In this document: positions 34,419-46,459 of the stretch, in pieces
Layout of the letters: every line of letters starts with the position of its first letter
How positions within the stretch are numbered: position 1 is the stretch's first letter
Source of the DNA: Daedaleopsis sinensis
Lineage: Eukaryota; Basidiomycota; Agaricomycetes; Polyporales; Polyporaceae
Assembly: GCA_033807695.1 (NCBI GenBank)
Contig: CM066307.1
Coordinates: forward strand, 1,798,001-1,862,000
Direction: 5' to 3'
Length of the DNA stretch: 64,000 nucleotides
Translations under genes and position numbers: made by a program
Notes under the pieces: generated by a model
Told to the model about the DNA's origin: nothing
Database searches by the model: none
What the model saw: the letters and a program-made list of their open reading frames with translations, nothing else

Positions 34419-35324
34419 ATTAGATTCCACGCCATAGCCTCTTCCCCGCCTAAGAGAGCTCCTACGAGTTTTCCGGATCTTCCCACACGAAAGGTTTATA
34501 TCTGTATAGGCAAATATCACAGCAACGTCTGACCGAACATCACTCGCGCTGTGCACCGATCTGGAACCGGGAAATACAGAGCATGTACGGAAAGCGAACT
34601 TGAAGAGTACGTTCACTGTGCAGTCGCGCCTTCCGCAGCTGACGTGTTGCCCGGCAGTCATCATTCCCCGTTAGTGTCGTAACGTCAAGTGTGTGACTTT
34701 ACCGAAAGCTTACCCGCTTCTCTACACACATCGGATGTAGTGTCTTCGTGGCTTCAGTATCAACATCGGTGTGCATGGCAAGTTATGTGAGTAACATCGT
34801 TCATTCAAGGACATGACATACTTTCCCGACTCGATAGTACTAAACAGTCACATACCGCAGCAGACCGCAGCACCCGCCGCACACAACGGATTGTAACCCT
34901 TTCTGCCGCCGCAGCCGCAGCGAGTTCCGGATACTTCGGGCTATTCATGGAAGAGATTTCCATGTGAGCAGCGATATCAAGCAGTCCTCTGTCTGAGTAA
35001 CCTGATTCCAATTGTAAGTCCGATCAATGACTCGAGCTTCACATATCCCTTCCTGTACCAAAGACAATCCGTTTACACCGGGATTTCCGAAAGGAGTGTA
35101 AACTACAGAGTTCTCTCGGATGGTTCTCTGCGTATAAACGGCTACTTTTGCGGTGGTGGTGATTCCCGTCCTCTGTGCACGATTGCAGCATTATTTCCCC
35201 AGGATTTACCATATAACTGGAAAGGTAAATGTACCGGAGCCGTACATGACTGTCACACCTCCTCGCTGACTTATACAACTGCGCCAGTCCCCGGTCTGCT
35301 GTCAGTGGCAGTTTACATTTCGCC
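34419..35324. other. 3' flank of the Helitron gene; no gene seen
   Basis: No supportable coding sequence. The Helitron 3' end should lie here or just beyond, but I found no clear short palindrome followed by CTAG or CTAA. Confidence 0.35.
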
Positions 35325-36471
35325 ATGTCGGCCGTTCAGCGGTAGGTGACCAAGTATTCCGTCCAATCTCTGTAGGACCTTTCATCTCACTTTATTCCAT
35401 AGGCTTCATGCAGAACTGCAGGGCATGATAGCCGACACAATGGACATCGAGGCTCTCCTACAATGGCGATCTGTATGCCACATGACTTACGCAAACAGTT
35501 CGGCTTCGATGCGTCGCGACCTCCGTTGTGTACTCTCCCAATGGTTCCCCTACCCCTTCTGCTTCCTCCAGCTACTCACCGCCCACCGTGCAGTCATTTC
35601 CGGTGTCGCGGCTGTCCGCTTCATTCTCAGAGACAGCCGCGTCCGCACGAACGTCATGGAAATCCACGCCCCCGGCTCGACTTACTCTTCGTTGGTGGAC
35701 CGCATGCGTCTATGTCCTGCCAACGGCGCATCGATAATGTCCGCATGTTCAGTCTCCACGGAACGCATGTTTTCCCTCGAACGGGAGCTGTCGGCGGTCA
35801 CCACTTTCACGCTTCCGAACGGGAACTCCATCATTGTCTTCCGCTCGTTCACAATTACACCCTTGTCCGGTGTCGTGCGAAGCCCATCCACGGCGCTCAT
35901 GAACTTCGTCACCGAATACTCCTTCGGATGTTCCTACCCTACACTCACCCTCCGTCGACGTGCTATATTCTGTGACTTCAGGATGTTCAATATGACGGAC
36001 CTGGACTCCCTCAATATGGACATCCTGCTCCGCAACGGCTTCCATTTCGCGGTCAGTCCCACTGCGTGGCCGGAGCACCGGAGATCCAGCCGGAACCCAT
36101 CCGTCCAACACACCCATCAGTGTCTCAGACGCCAATTTCTGTGTCCAGTACAAGGCCGATATTTCGGTGACCAAGCCTCCATAATGGCCCTATTTGATCC
36201 ATTGGACCCTGCCGTTTCCGAAGCTCGTCGGACGGGTGTCCCACCGTTCGGGGCTATGATTGCTTGGCGGCTTAGGACGACTTTCGCTTGTGAAGAGGAG
36301 TGCGACTGCGGAGATCCGGTTCTACATGATTCGCTGACATCTCAGCCCGTCGTAGTATTCCCATCCCCCTTCACTGTCTGGTCAAGTCGTTTCCTTCCAT
36401 CCACTCATGGGCGTAGCTCTATTCCGCACGCATCGCTCTCTCGTAGACGTACTCGTTCCTTGACGGTATAG
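35325..36471 (+). CDS. F-box / pseudo-nucleotidyltransferase-like protein C
   Basis: Exon 1 (35325-35341, MSAVQR) joins across a 61-nt intron (GTAGGTGA to CCATAG) to exon 2 (35403-36471), giving an F-box-like LHAELQGMIADTMDIEALLQ ending WRSVC. It aligns along its length with B and D: ISGVAAVRFIL in the nucleotidyltransferase-like part, YSFGCSYPTLT, then CPVQGRYFGDQASIM followed by FDPLDP, and a late Cys cluster (CEEECDCG). The D-x-D position reads VMEIHAP and the third Asp position IIVFRSF, so the catalytic acids are missing. About 355 aa, complete and unbroken. It sits on the opposite strand from D, 1.7 kb away. The function is probably protein binding within an SCF-type complex, which is inferred only from the F-box. 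Confidence 0.75.
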
Positions 36472-36943
36472 CTCATGTGTTCATCCAGACTGGTGATCAC
36501 TCATTGAACCGGATGTCATGTTGGTCCGGATAGTATTCACGTCGCTCTAAGTTGGTTTTGTCTCCCAACATGGTCTTTGCACTACGTACCCCATGTACTC
36601 ATAGTAGATCATAACCACGACAATAGGGAGGTTACCCATGATTGCCACCCCTCCCAGTGCAAACATTAGGAACATACGGGTATTTTCCGGACCTTATCCG
36701 ATGCTACGGACGTTACATGGTGCTTATCTCCCGGTAAGGTGTTCGCATACGGCTCTGATTCTTCTAGTTTTACAGAAATACGTAGCGGAAGGATGTGGAA
36801 GATGTACTTAACGACTGAGTATCGACTAACACGACTGTGATTCTGTGGAGAGATCAGGGAACGAAAGTTGTACAACAATGGCCTACTCACCTGCAAATAT
36901 AGTGCGGACGGTTGTTCGGGCTGCTTGACTCGATCCTGGCAAG
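36472..36943. other. No gene seen
   Basis: 3' flank of gene C. Short frames only. Confidence 0.4.
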
Positions 36944-37308
36944 ACTAATGATGCAATCGAGCGTAACTGTGAGCACACGTTAGAGAACCATATGGGCTGG
37001 ACAATCCGGAGCTGAAACCCGGACTCGCGTCATCCGAACAGCGCGAATGAACTCGTCGACGTGCAAGAGCAAGAGCACAGTGGTCATTTACCACAGCTTC
37101 GCGACGCAGACAACAGCGACGATGTGCCGGATCATCTTCGAGAGCGCCGCCAATCGTGGCGGTAAGGCTGTCGCGTCCAAATATGAAGGTGTTAGTGACA
37201 CCTGCTGGCTGAGAGTAACAGAAGGAAAGGGGAAGACAACGGGACTCACATATCCTGCCCAATCCCATCTAATATCCCCGAAACACCCTCGCTGTTGGGG
37301 AGCTCCAT
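36944..37308 (-). CDS. Candidate small hypothetical gene
   Basis: Starting at ATG 37308 (MELPNSEGVSGILDGIGQD), an intron with a GTGAGTCC donor and CTCTCAG acceptor leads to IQQVSLTPSYLDATALPP. A second possible intron extends the frame to a TAG at 36944. Open sequence upstream of the ATG suggests that the true 5' end is further out. There is no recognisable domain. The support is splice-site quality and continuous frame only. Confidence 0.3.
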
Positions 37309-38205
37309 CGCGTAATTAGAGTCGTCCTCGTCCTTGCGTAAGACACGGTACTGGTCCGCTCGTCAGCATTGGCGATCGCGACGTTCTCGAACGTGACTCT
37401 CATGCAGATGACTTTTCAGCCATGATCATTGATTACTCACTCGACGAACTCCGTACTCCGCCATAGCGGTGGGCGGGGACCGTGTTCCCTGCTTCGTGTC
37501 TCTCCGAACGTGTGACCCATCTCAGCGTTCCTGCCATGCAACGAAGTGAGCCTTGGGCGATAGAACTTACCGAACCTGGTGAGCTCGATCAATGTCAATG
37601 GACGCCGCTGGCAATGGGAGGCCGTTGACTGCTAGAACCACCTAATACCGCTGTGAGACAGGTAACGTACTGAGATGTGGCTAGACGTGCGAATGAACAG
37701 AGTCTCGAAAGAGAAACAGCAGTGAAGCAAGTGGGTAGCCCAACAACGGGCTACAGTGTATCCGTGAGAGTGTGGAAGCGCCACGTAGGCACCACATATA
37801 GCTACCGAAAAAAGCGGTGCTACGACGTCATCGGCCTGCCACAAACTTGAACAGTTTCCTTGACGCACAACCATCGCCGGTATTCAATCTAGTGCACGGA
37901 GCACACTTGTCGCAGTCCGAGATACTAGACGGTGTTCCACCTAGCTCTGAGCAGGCATGCTGTCATCTATGAATCTGTATATCGAGAACATATCAGCTAT
38001 CCGAGTCCTCTAAAGACCATGCCGAAACAGGCGCTTCTGCTCTCACTCTGGTACGCTCACTGAACTGCTCGAAATCCACACGAGACAGCCAAAGTCAGAT
38101 GAAAAGAATGTTATTGTACCACCGTTGTATGTTTACTTCACCATCGGAGAACGGCATAAACGGTAAGCAAACTACATTTCTTCAGTGTCTATTCGCTACT
38201 CCTTC
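37309..38205. other. No supportable gene
   Basis: Possible upstream exons of the small minus-strand gene (a stretch near 37360-37400 looks coding). Otherwise nothing recognised. Confidence 0.3.
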
Positions 38206-39387
38206 CTACGCAATAAGGTACAGATACAGTGGTGGGTACTTCCAGTGCTCTATATACTGTAAGCGACTTGGGCCAGGCAACGCAGGTAAACATACAACTC
38301 CATCTTGCAACAACGTACTATCGGGGTCAATCGCTCGACACCTCCACGTTGGCGCAGTGCACAGGTACCCACTCTCCAGTTTCCAACCAACAATGGTGCC
38401 GTACGGTATAGCGAACTGATCAACAAGCCTAGCGGGATCCCCTGACAATGGGTCGAAAAAGTCCATGTAACAAGACCGATCACCGAAGTACCGAAACTGC
38501 CTAGGACATATGTCCTCGTGCGCATAGCAGGACCTCTGCCGTCTTGTCGACCAGTGTCGTTGCCAGCCAGCCGCCGCTCCCCACGATGGTCGTAGTCTGT
38601 TCGCAAGCGACGCTGGGTAATCGCCGTACTTCTCGAACCGCATATCGCCGGCTGTCCGTTCATCAACAGCACCGGCCGACATCCCTGGCCCTGAACCGCC
38701 CAACCCCCTTGCAGTCCGGACACGCTGCGATAGCCGCGCCGGGGACCAACATATCTGGAATCCTTGATCGGTGAGACTGTTCATCGTCCAGAAGTCGAAG
38801 GGAAGCGGGTCGTCCAGAGACAGATCTGCCAGCAACGCCCGCCACCGCATCGTCAAATGGGGATAAGCGCATCCAAACGCGTACGCCGAGACGTAGTTGA
38901 ACAGCGCTGTACAAGGAGATCGGCAAATCGGGGAAAGTGCTGTCCAGGAGCTAGACCGGTGAACCACGATGGACCGACAACTGTCGAGACGGAACCTTAT
39001 GCAGGCCAACGTCTCCCGGCTGCTCCAACTCCGCGTAATCCCGAACGCAGTAACGGTCTCTGCCGGGCGGTCGAGGATGCATTCGACGGTGTCCACCAAG
39101 TCGGAGTATAGGTCCTTCGGAACGTATATGTCCAGCGTTTCGAAGCGGAAGCTCGGATCACGGAGGAAAAACGCGAGTGCAAACATTCCTCCAAACACGG
39201 CACGATGGGTCGACAGGATATCAAGCAGCCGAGCGGGATTGTTGACGAAGGGCCGGAGCTTTCGTCGGAGGTCTGACCGCATGTACTGGGATACCAGAGC
39301 GTATGCTCGGTGGCATACACGACGCCAAGACATACAGTCCTGCACGGTTAGATTGTCCAGTACCAGCTCCGTCGTGTCAAAGGGCAT
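38206..39387 (-). CDS. F-box / pseudo-nucleotidyltransferase-like protein D, 393 aa
   Basis: A single uninterrupted frame from ATG 39387. The N-terminus MPFDTTELVLDNLTVQDCMS leading to WRRVCHRAY is F-box-like. The middle has FGGMFALAFFL, then TLDIYVPKDLYSDLV, CAYPHLTMRWRALL and CPRQFRYFGDRSCYM followed by FFDPLSGD. Against copy A the first acid of D-x-D is replaced and the third Asp position reads IVVHRSS, so enzyme activity is doubtful. A Gly/Ala/Arg-rich insert (about residues 225-275) is not present in the other copies. Length and architecture match C most closely. No signal peptide or membrane segment is visible. Confidence 0.75.
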   Translation of the reverse strand: MPFDTTELVLDNLTVQDCMSWRRVCHRAYALVSQYMRSDLRRKLRPFVNNPARLLDILSTHRAVFGGMFALAFFLRDPSFRFETLDIYVPKDLYSDLVDTVECILDRPAETVTAFGITRSWSSRETLACIRFRLDSCRSIVVHRSSSWTALSPICRSPCTALFNYVSAYAFGCAYPHLTMRWRALLADLSLDDPLPFDFWTMNSLTDQGFQICWSPARLSQRVRTARGLGGSGPGMSAGAVDERTAGDMRFEKYGDYPASLANRLRPSWGAAAGWQRHWSTRRQRSCYAHEDICPRQFRYFGDRSCYMDFFDPLSGDPARLVDQFAIPYGTIVGWKLESGYLCTAPTWRCRAIDPDSTLLQDGVVCLPALPGPSRLQYIEHWKYPPLYLYLIA

Positions 39388-40924
39388 TCTGTCCGTCTGT
39401 CAGCGACCAAGAAGCCAGACTAGCGAGCAACTCGTACCGTTCACACATGTCCATTCTTTACGTCCAGAACTGAACAGCTCGAGGTGAGTGGAGGCCGCTT
39501 TGTCCGAACACCCACGTTGCGTAGATCCTGACAATACCTTTAGCTCGGATGCTAAGACAGCGAACTGACAGTAGTACTCACTAGCAGAAAGGGTAGGATA
39601 CACAGCTTGGACCGCTATATCTATGCGGTACTACCCTGTTATATACCAAGTTGAGTCCACCGCTGCTACGATGATGTCCCTGCCAACAACACACTCTACA
39701 AAGTTGTTGACACCGCCGCCACCGCATACTCCTGATCATCCCGCTGCTCCCGGGATTACAGAGCACAATCGCAACGTCTACTTACTATTCTCTGACCCGA
39801 GCGCGATGAGCACTGTCCTACATTCACGCAACTGCGAGATCTATTTTCATCCCTGCTTAAGTGAGTGGACTGAAGCTTATCTTTATACGTATTACAGATA
39901 CAGTGCAGACTCGCAGTCTGGAAGATCATCGCTGTATATCCACATTGCTGCGATGTCCGGATCAGATCTCTTAGTCACCTGCAGTTCAAGAAGCACGCAG
40001 AATAGTACGAACCGTATAGCAATCCACCATGGTTACGGATCTTCCACGTCACCTCCGCCTTTATCCGGGTCCCAAGCACTGCGTACTGCCTACACAGCAA
40101 AAACTGGAGAACACCGCTCTAAACAAAGACAGTTTAAGATATATTCGGCAACACCTAGCGAGATGTTGATCGGCACTTACTCGTCACGGTGAACCAAGCT
40201 CGCCAGACGGTCGACACTCGTACTATGTGGATGTAGTGCGATGTCGGAGATGAGCGGAATGTGCCGGATGCCCCAGTAACTCCGCTGGAGATCGTCTTTC
40301 ACGACTGCCGATCTGCACGGATTCCGTGAGTTCAGGAGTTCCGGCTTTACTGGAAGGTACTGCGTAACGATCATGACTCACTATGTCCTTTCACGTGTTC
40401 TCCTGAATCGGCATCTTCGTGCTACAGCTTCAGAACTCACCTAACATTCGAGTGACCGTGGAATCTCGTCCGAATAACGCTCATCTTCCGGATCATCAGC
40501 ATCATCATATCACAAGGTGTCATACCACGAGTAATGGCAAGCAGAACGAATTTGACTTGTACAGGAGTATATCCCCATATTATCTGTGTTTGTGTCGTAA
40601 GTGGAGAATCCAATCTAGCAGTCCACGATTCACTCAACGTATACGGGCGTAGTCTGCGCAACTTCAACATCCCCATCTCGACGGCATTGACCAGTCCAAA
40701 GGCATCAGCTCAGCAGAACAACGTAGCGAAGACCACTGCATATCCAGCGACAAATGGCGTAGTATCCAAAACGTAGTGAGTTCCAGCACCATCCCAAAGC
40801 TCTGTGCGGACTACTTGTCCAAGCGGTCGTAGGAGCAATGGCCGATCTACGGAGCGATGCGATCAATGCACAGGGTTAACAGTTCCTCAAGAGTCGAACG
40901 TATGTTATAGACGTAACACTGACC
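39388..40924. other. No firm gene; 189-codon open frame at 39623-40192 (plus)
   Basis: The plus-strand open frame is Ser/Thr/Tyr rich with a short proline run and no motif. It may be chance or a decayed exon. Nothing else is supportable. Confidence 0.3.
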
Positions 40925-41866
40925 TCATGATTCTCCTCCGACCGGAACTCCCCGTATAGTGCTCGAATCGTCATCGCTCACGCAGTGATCTTCGGCATCA
41001 CCTGCACAATGTGATCCGTGGCTCGAACCGCCGTCCTCAGGAACGGAGACCAAGCTCCCGTTGAAGCCAATCCGACTGGTCCGGTAGTTGCAAGTCCAAA
41101 CGTTGCTGAACTGTGCTTCTGCCGCTCGGGTGGGTAGTGGTACACCATAGCAAGACTCGAATGTCGGTGCTGTTTGAGGATGGGACGAGAGTCGCATAGA
41201 GCGTATGGAGTCGGAGCATGTACCGGACAGCACCGCAGTCGATACGTCGAACTGACTGGCCTGTAACCCATCTGCAGAGCACGGTACTGCCGCCATCGAA
41301 GGGACCCCCACTGGACCGTCAAGGACCTCCAGAAATCGCTCCATCTTCATTGTTTGAACAGTTCTCGACCGAGGTAGTAAGTTGAAGAGTCGCAGCAGAC
41401 CACGAACCATACGCGCCTTTTGGCACAAATGTACGGTCCCCGACTGCTCCACGTAGTGCACTGACACCAAGGCGTTGTCTACAGCATCGGCATCTCCGCC
41501 ACCAGCTGAGAGTACGCCAGCTGCGCGGGAGTCGTTGCTCACAAGCAGCTCGACCATGTCCAACTCGTATCCACGGATCCCAAGGACCACTCCTGATGCA
41601 ACGCAAGGGCCCACTCTCCACCGTCGACAGGTAGTCCACAGGTCAGTTGAGTCTCCTTCCGCTGGAGGCTGCGATTCGATTTCTATGACTCGTACGGATG
41701 AGCCCACCTTGACGGGGGCCACAGGCTCCACGAGGAGATCGCATATGGCCAGCCGCTCAGCAGCACGAAGGCCGTTCCATACGAGAGACGGATTGGAGAA
41801 TTTGCAGTGAACGACCGCATAGAGATCGATCTGCCCTAAGAATTTTGGACCTGCCGAACCATCCAT
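40925..41866 (-). CDS. Unknown family protein U1
   Basis: Minus-strand frame with first ATG at 41866 and stop at 40925 (about 313 aa). The frame is open to 41941 without another ATG, so a 5' exon is possible. I do not recognise it, but it is clearly related to U2 at 49497-50375. Aligned landmarks are LYAVVHCKF (LYIVVHARI in U2), PVKVGSSVRVIEIE (PIKIGMYVQLVEIR), WRVGPC (WRIIPG), VELLVSND (VEFIVAND), VSVHYVEQSGTVHLC (ITVKYDAGVTVCL) and LLPRSRTVQTMKMERF (ILPHTRKLAIIPLEAF). The order suggests a beta-rich domain of about 200 residues followed by a variable, Ser-rich tail. No catalytic motif stands out. Confidence 0.6.
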   Translation of the reverse strand: MDGSAGPKFLGQIDLYAVVHCKFSNPSLVWNGLRAAERLAICDLLVEPVAPVKVGSSVRVIEIESQPPAEGDSTDLWTTCRRWRVGPCVASGVVLGIRGYELDMVELLVSNDSRAAGVLSAGGGDADAVDNALVSVHYVEQSGTVHLCQKARMVRGLLRLFNLLPRSRTVQTMKMERFLEVLDGPVGVPSMAAVPCSADGLQASQFDVSTAVLSGTCSDSIRSMRLSSHPQTAPTFESCYGVPLPTRAAEAQFSNVWTCNYRTSRIGFNGSLVSVPEDGGSSHGSHCAGDAEDHCVSDDDSSTIRGVPVGGES

Positions 41867-42681
41867 CGACGGTAGACCTTCGGTTAACAGTACTTCGACT
41901 GAAGCCGTGAGCTGGCCTCGGCAACGATTCGACCCTACCACGCAAATTTAATTCAACAGCGCGGTGTGATCCAAGCATAGACGTACGGTGTATTCTGCTC
42001 CAGTAATTGCAAGATAGTATTCGAGATTTCACATACAATACAAGAGGCGGAGTGGAGTGTGTCGTTGACCACAACGGCGATGACAGAGAGGTTCAACGTT
42101 CAACGTTCAGCCTCAGGCGTCCGAGTCAGCGCTCAGCGTCGGCCAGCGCTCAGCCTGGAGCGCTCGCTGCCGCAGCGGTGCTTAAGCGCTTAATGACGAC
42201 GCGACACCCTGATTCTCACGATCGACCCCGACAAACTCTGTTCTACCGGAAAAGCCCGGACGACAATTCCGCCGAGAATTATAACCCCTGCAAATAGAAC
42301 GACGGGCAAACTGTCCGAGAAGTACTGAAGGGGCAACTCTTGTATGCAAGGTGAAATGCATGTCCAGACGAGCACGAGAAAGGCTATCTAACTGGGAATA
42401 AGAGAGATAACAGGTTCCCAGTCACCGTACGTGTTCGACTTGACATAGCTGATTCACATTGGACTTACTGAAGGTGAGCGATTTCAGAGGGAAGTTCGTC
42501 GACATCCGAAGCTAGGTCTAACGATCATCCTGTTCTCTACTACACGGGCTGTGCAATACAGTGTTTGAGTGCTGGGCTGCTCCGAATCTATCACATCACC
42601 ATATGACTTGTAGCTGCTGCGTTGAATGGACCCATGGCTGGCAGAGCACCTAATTGTCGAGCATTCCTGCATACCCATCCC
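41867..42681. other. Spacer; short GC-rich repeats near 42090-42190
   Basis: Upstream of U1. GTTCAACGTTCAACGTTCAG and repeated AGCGCTCAGC-type words form a small low-complexity patch. No gene seen. Confidence 0.4.
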
Positions 42682-42840
42682 GATGAGTAAGCAATTTTTT
42701 GCCATCCTTCAATGGCCCAACAGCCATCTATGGCAATTTTTAGCCCATCCATTGCATTCAGACACATTCTATATTGCTACTTTTGCCCTCTAATGACCAT
42801 CATTGGCTCGCAGCATTTCACATTAAACCAGATACTACAG
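42682..42840 (+). repeat. Dispersed repeat R-a, copy 1
   Basis: Begins GATGAGTAAGCA and contains ACAGCCATCTATGGCAATTT, then TAGCC and CAGACACATT. A second copy in the same orientation lies at 48449-48610. The two are alignable for about 150 bp with many differences. Confidence 0.7.
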
Positions 42841-42927
42841 AAAAGATTTCCCATATTGCTGACGTATTTAATTTTATTAGGCTTTACCGTCATGAACACC
42901 CAGCAACGTCGTCATGTCTGACATGTA

Positions 42928-45900
42928 GCTGCTTGCTCTGTCCAGCCTTGGATACTGTCGTTGTTACTCTGGACTTCCACATCTCCACGAGCAACCTTTA
43001 ACCAATTGCTTGGCTCCTTACCAGTGCTCAATACTCGGATGACAATCAACTTCCACCAGTTACTGTCATCTGGAGGGCACAAATAGAGTGTTATTTGGTG
43101 TGGTTCCAGGGCTCGGGTAAGTTTCGTTCTCTTCAACGGGACGTATAGGCCTTGTACCAGAACATTCGGTACAGAGCTGACAGGAACAGACACCTAGTGC
43201 AGACCAAATAGTAGTGACTATTGACTTTACAGGTAACAGTAAGAAGTCTCTACAACAACTAAAATGTGTGGAAGTATAACAGCTTGAAATCTGAGATCAC
43301 ACTAATAACAAGGTTGACAAGGAATCGCACTATACATGAAGCTACTGAACTTGTGTCTCTGTATAAATCTTGCATATCAGAAATATCCGATACAGGTCCC
43401 ACTTCTGAGCATTCTGTGTATTACCGCCATGTCACTCTATTTACCACCACTTGTTATTGCACCATGGTACTCCTTGATGCACCCAGAGACTACTGCATCA
43501 TAACGGTGTATAACATGTCCGCATTAAACATGTTATTTTTTGGTTGTAATCTGTGAACTGTAACTGACTATAACCACAACGAACGACACTGTCATGCAAT
43601 GTGCAAATTAGAGCACATGGCATCAGTGTTGCATGATCGGCAGGCTTCTAGTGTTGTGCTGACTAAATTTGTGGTCCAATTCTAGGGCATCAACTGCAGA
43701 TAAACTCCATTAGTCTAACATGTCAGTACCCACTCCGACTCCATCGGCATTGCTTTAACCACAACCTAGATCTAATTCTCATGATATACACATACATCAT
43801 CACTCCGCAATGTTATAGAGTGATATACCAACTAAGCTATAAGTATTCACAATTGCTCTTGACTACATGCAGTGTAATATACAGACCCTGTCAGAAAAGA
43901 GTCACTAGTGTTGGTGATCCAGAAGATGTAGTTGCCAAATCAGGTCCACTGGCGACTTATAGTTAGATTGGACATGACTGTACCGGTATTGTTATAAAGC
44001 ACACTGACTAACAGGCTACACAGCATATCAGCAGCTGACTAGTTTGCACGCAACATGACATGTGACAATTATGCCATACCCCACATATAAATATTCGGAA
44101 CATGTTGCTCAACACATATCATCCTACACCCTCTTCATCGCCACATACAGCAACGTGTCTTCTTAATGGACGCCAACAGTGTTTCATACATTGCAGAGGA
44201 TGCTCTGGCAGCATACCAATCAATCCGTTCTCGCCTAGGACTTCCACGAGAAGACGTTGGAACCTGTTACGGTTCTAGTGGCATTAATATGTCTGGAAGT
44301 CTATGTCATCAGGTATGTTTGTGTTTATATGAACCGAAACAAACATTATTGCACTGCAGTGTTGTATCTATCCATCTATGGCATCATTTTCTGACTGTAC
44401 CGCAGACAACCCTTCCCAGCACATATAATGCTCCAGTATCAGATGTAGGCGCAATGTGACATCTCAGTTTATTATATTACTAAATTATTCCTTTAGATGT
44501 CCATTTGTGAATCTATTGTGGATATACACCGATATGGCAGTGCTAGAAGCAACTATCTGGTATGTGTTTAAAACAAACAACAAAATGGTACAGGCGATAC
44601 TGATATTTATGCTTGATATCATGTTAGAAGGAGCTGTCGCTTATTATACCCAGCTCCAAAACTGCTGTAAGTGTATCTATAATGATTTATGTGTATAACT
44701 AACAGGCATTACCAGCGTCCTCACCCACCCCGCCAAATTAGGCCACGCTCCAACGACATATTCTACCCATGTCGTAGCTGTGCACAGTTCTACAACGTCC
44801 AGTACGGACATTCTATCTACAAATGCCATAAGGTCTCAGAAGGCCCCTCTTGCGAGTCAGTCTGTTCTCATTATTTTATGTCAACTTCTGCTAAACATCT
44901 TACTGTAACATCCCAGGGACTGCACTCTGCGCAACACCCCTTGCCAGCCAGTCATCCCGTCAGAGATTCTAGCACGTTTTCAACTGTCCACACGATGTGA
45001 ACATTGTTGCCGCAGGGGGGAAAAGTGTTATGCGGCAAGTCCAACAGATGTGCTATCTTGCCAGTAAGATGGTTCCATATACTTCAGTTAACCTTGAACG
45101 TCTTACATCTACTTAAACAGCACATGTACACACCGCCGAGAATGTGTTCAGTACCATCTGTACCATTGTCCACTTTACCCTGCACTGTACAATGTTGTGT
45201 CAGAGAGGTTCTTGATTCCATCTGGGACATTTCCTGATTCATTCACTCCTTACAAGTGCGTCTTATTTCTCATATGTCAGAAATTAAATATACGTAACTA
45301 ACATATATTGGCAAATCAGCAATATGTTTCAAACTGAACTTGAACAACAGCTACAACTCCCTACTTGCTGTGTCCAATGTACACATTGGGGCCTACAATG
45401 TATAGTCCAAATCCCCTTTGTTGATGGGATCATGAACACAGACTCTATAACTACATGCCTGTTAGTATGCAGTCACTATCTTTCTGTCTAACCTTTGGCG
45501 CTCATCTCACAACCACCCAGTACTTGTACAGAACGCCGTACTCCATGTCGAGAGTTTATCCCCTGGTAGAGATATATCATTACAGCACGTGTATAAACAA
45601 AGTGGATTGTACACATTGACGAGCAGTATTAAACCAATTTATCCATCAACTTGTATATTTCTTCCATATTCATTATAGATATATTAAATGCTCTCGCAAT
45701 ACGGTGATGAGCACCGTAAGTCTCTCAGCCCAGAAATCATGCAGGAAATCCCACTATTCATGCCCTTCAGAAGGTCACCTTTGGTGAAAGACAATGGACA
45801 CCACTTGGAAGGTGAGCAATTTCGAACAACGAGCACAGCAGACAAGCACCTCCACAACAAGTCACTACTGACAGGCAGCTCGATTAATAACTAGTAGCTA

Positions 45901-46073
45901 GCGAGGATGATTATGACAAGAGGGTTGGCTCCAATCTGCCACAAGCCAGTCGATCAGCACCACAACCTAGAGCACTCCAAATAACATGGACGATTGGTTG
46001 AAGACTGTTGGCAGACAGGTGGAAGGTCAGAGTCAGGACAACAGTCTTCCAAGGCCAGTGACAGCGAGCGGCT
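42928..46073. mobile_element. Candidate decayed element bounded by imperfect inverted repeats
   Basis: The block at 42928-43010 (TAGCTGCTTGCTCTG, then CCTTGG, ACTCTGGACTTCCAC and AACCAAT) reappears in reverse complement at 45986-46073 (TAGCCGCTCGCTGTC, CCTTGG, ACTCTGACCTTCCAC, AACCAAT). I judge them about 70-75 percent alike. The interval is markedly AT-rich relative to its flanks and holds only broken coding stretches. I see no target-site duplication, so an inverted pair of dispersed repeats is an alternative to terminal repeats of one transposon. Confidence 0.4.
44166..45000 (+). pseudogene. Broken or intron-split coding remnant in AT-rich segment
   Basis: An exon-like stretch from ATG 44166 (MDANSVSYIAEDALAAYQSI, then RSRLGLPREDVG) ends at a plausible donor (CAGGTATGTT). 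Further on, after an acceptor TAACTAACAG at 44696-44705, a Cys-rich stretch reads FYPCRSCAQFYNV. The segments between carry stops in all joins that I tried. This could be a decayed transposon gene. No family is recognised. Confidence 0.3.
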
Positions 46074-46459
46074 ACGCGTCGATACACGGTCACATGGTAG
46101 AGCACCACAACACTAGGCGCTGTTGGGTGCCCCACAGGCCCAGCCCTGTATTTTCGAGCCTCAGCGGCCACCGCCAACAGCCTGACCGCCGACGACACGG
46201 CGGTAGGACCAGCGCCGACTCGCCACCGACGGAGACATGGACCGCGCACCCCCGACGGCTAGCAGTACGGAACGGGACTGGGACGGTACGACGCGGGAGC
46301 ACAGCCACCGTCACGACGAGAAGGTTGGCAAGCGCCGGGGCGAGGTTTAGGGCCAGGGGGCGCAGGGTCTCAGATAGCGGCGGGTTGTTAGTCAGACGGC
46401 GGGTTGTAGCACGCGGGACCGGCCGTTCGTCGCGGCGGTAATACTTAGTTCGCGCAGCA

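Noticed and set aside
42928..46073. Mitochondrial DNA insertion, suggested by the AT-richness
   Set aside because: No mitochondrial protein, tRNA or rRNA signature is visible, and the edges carry inverted repeats instead.
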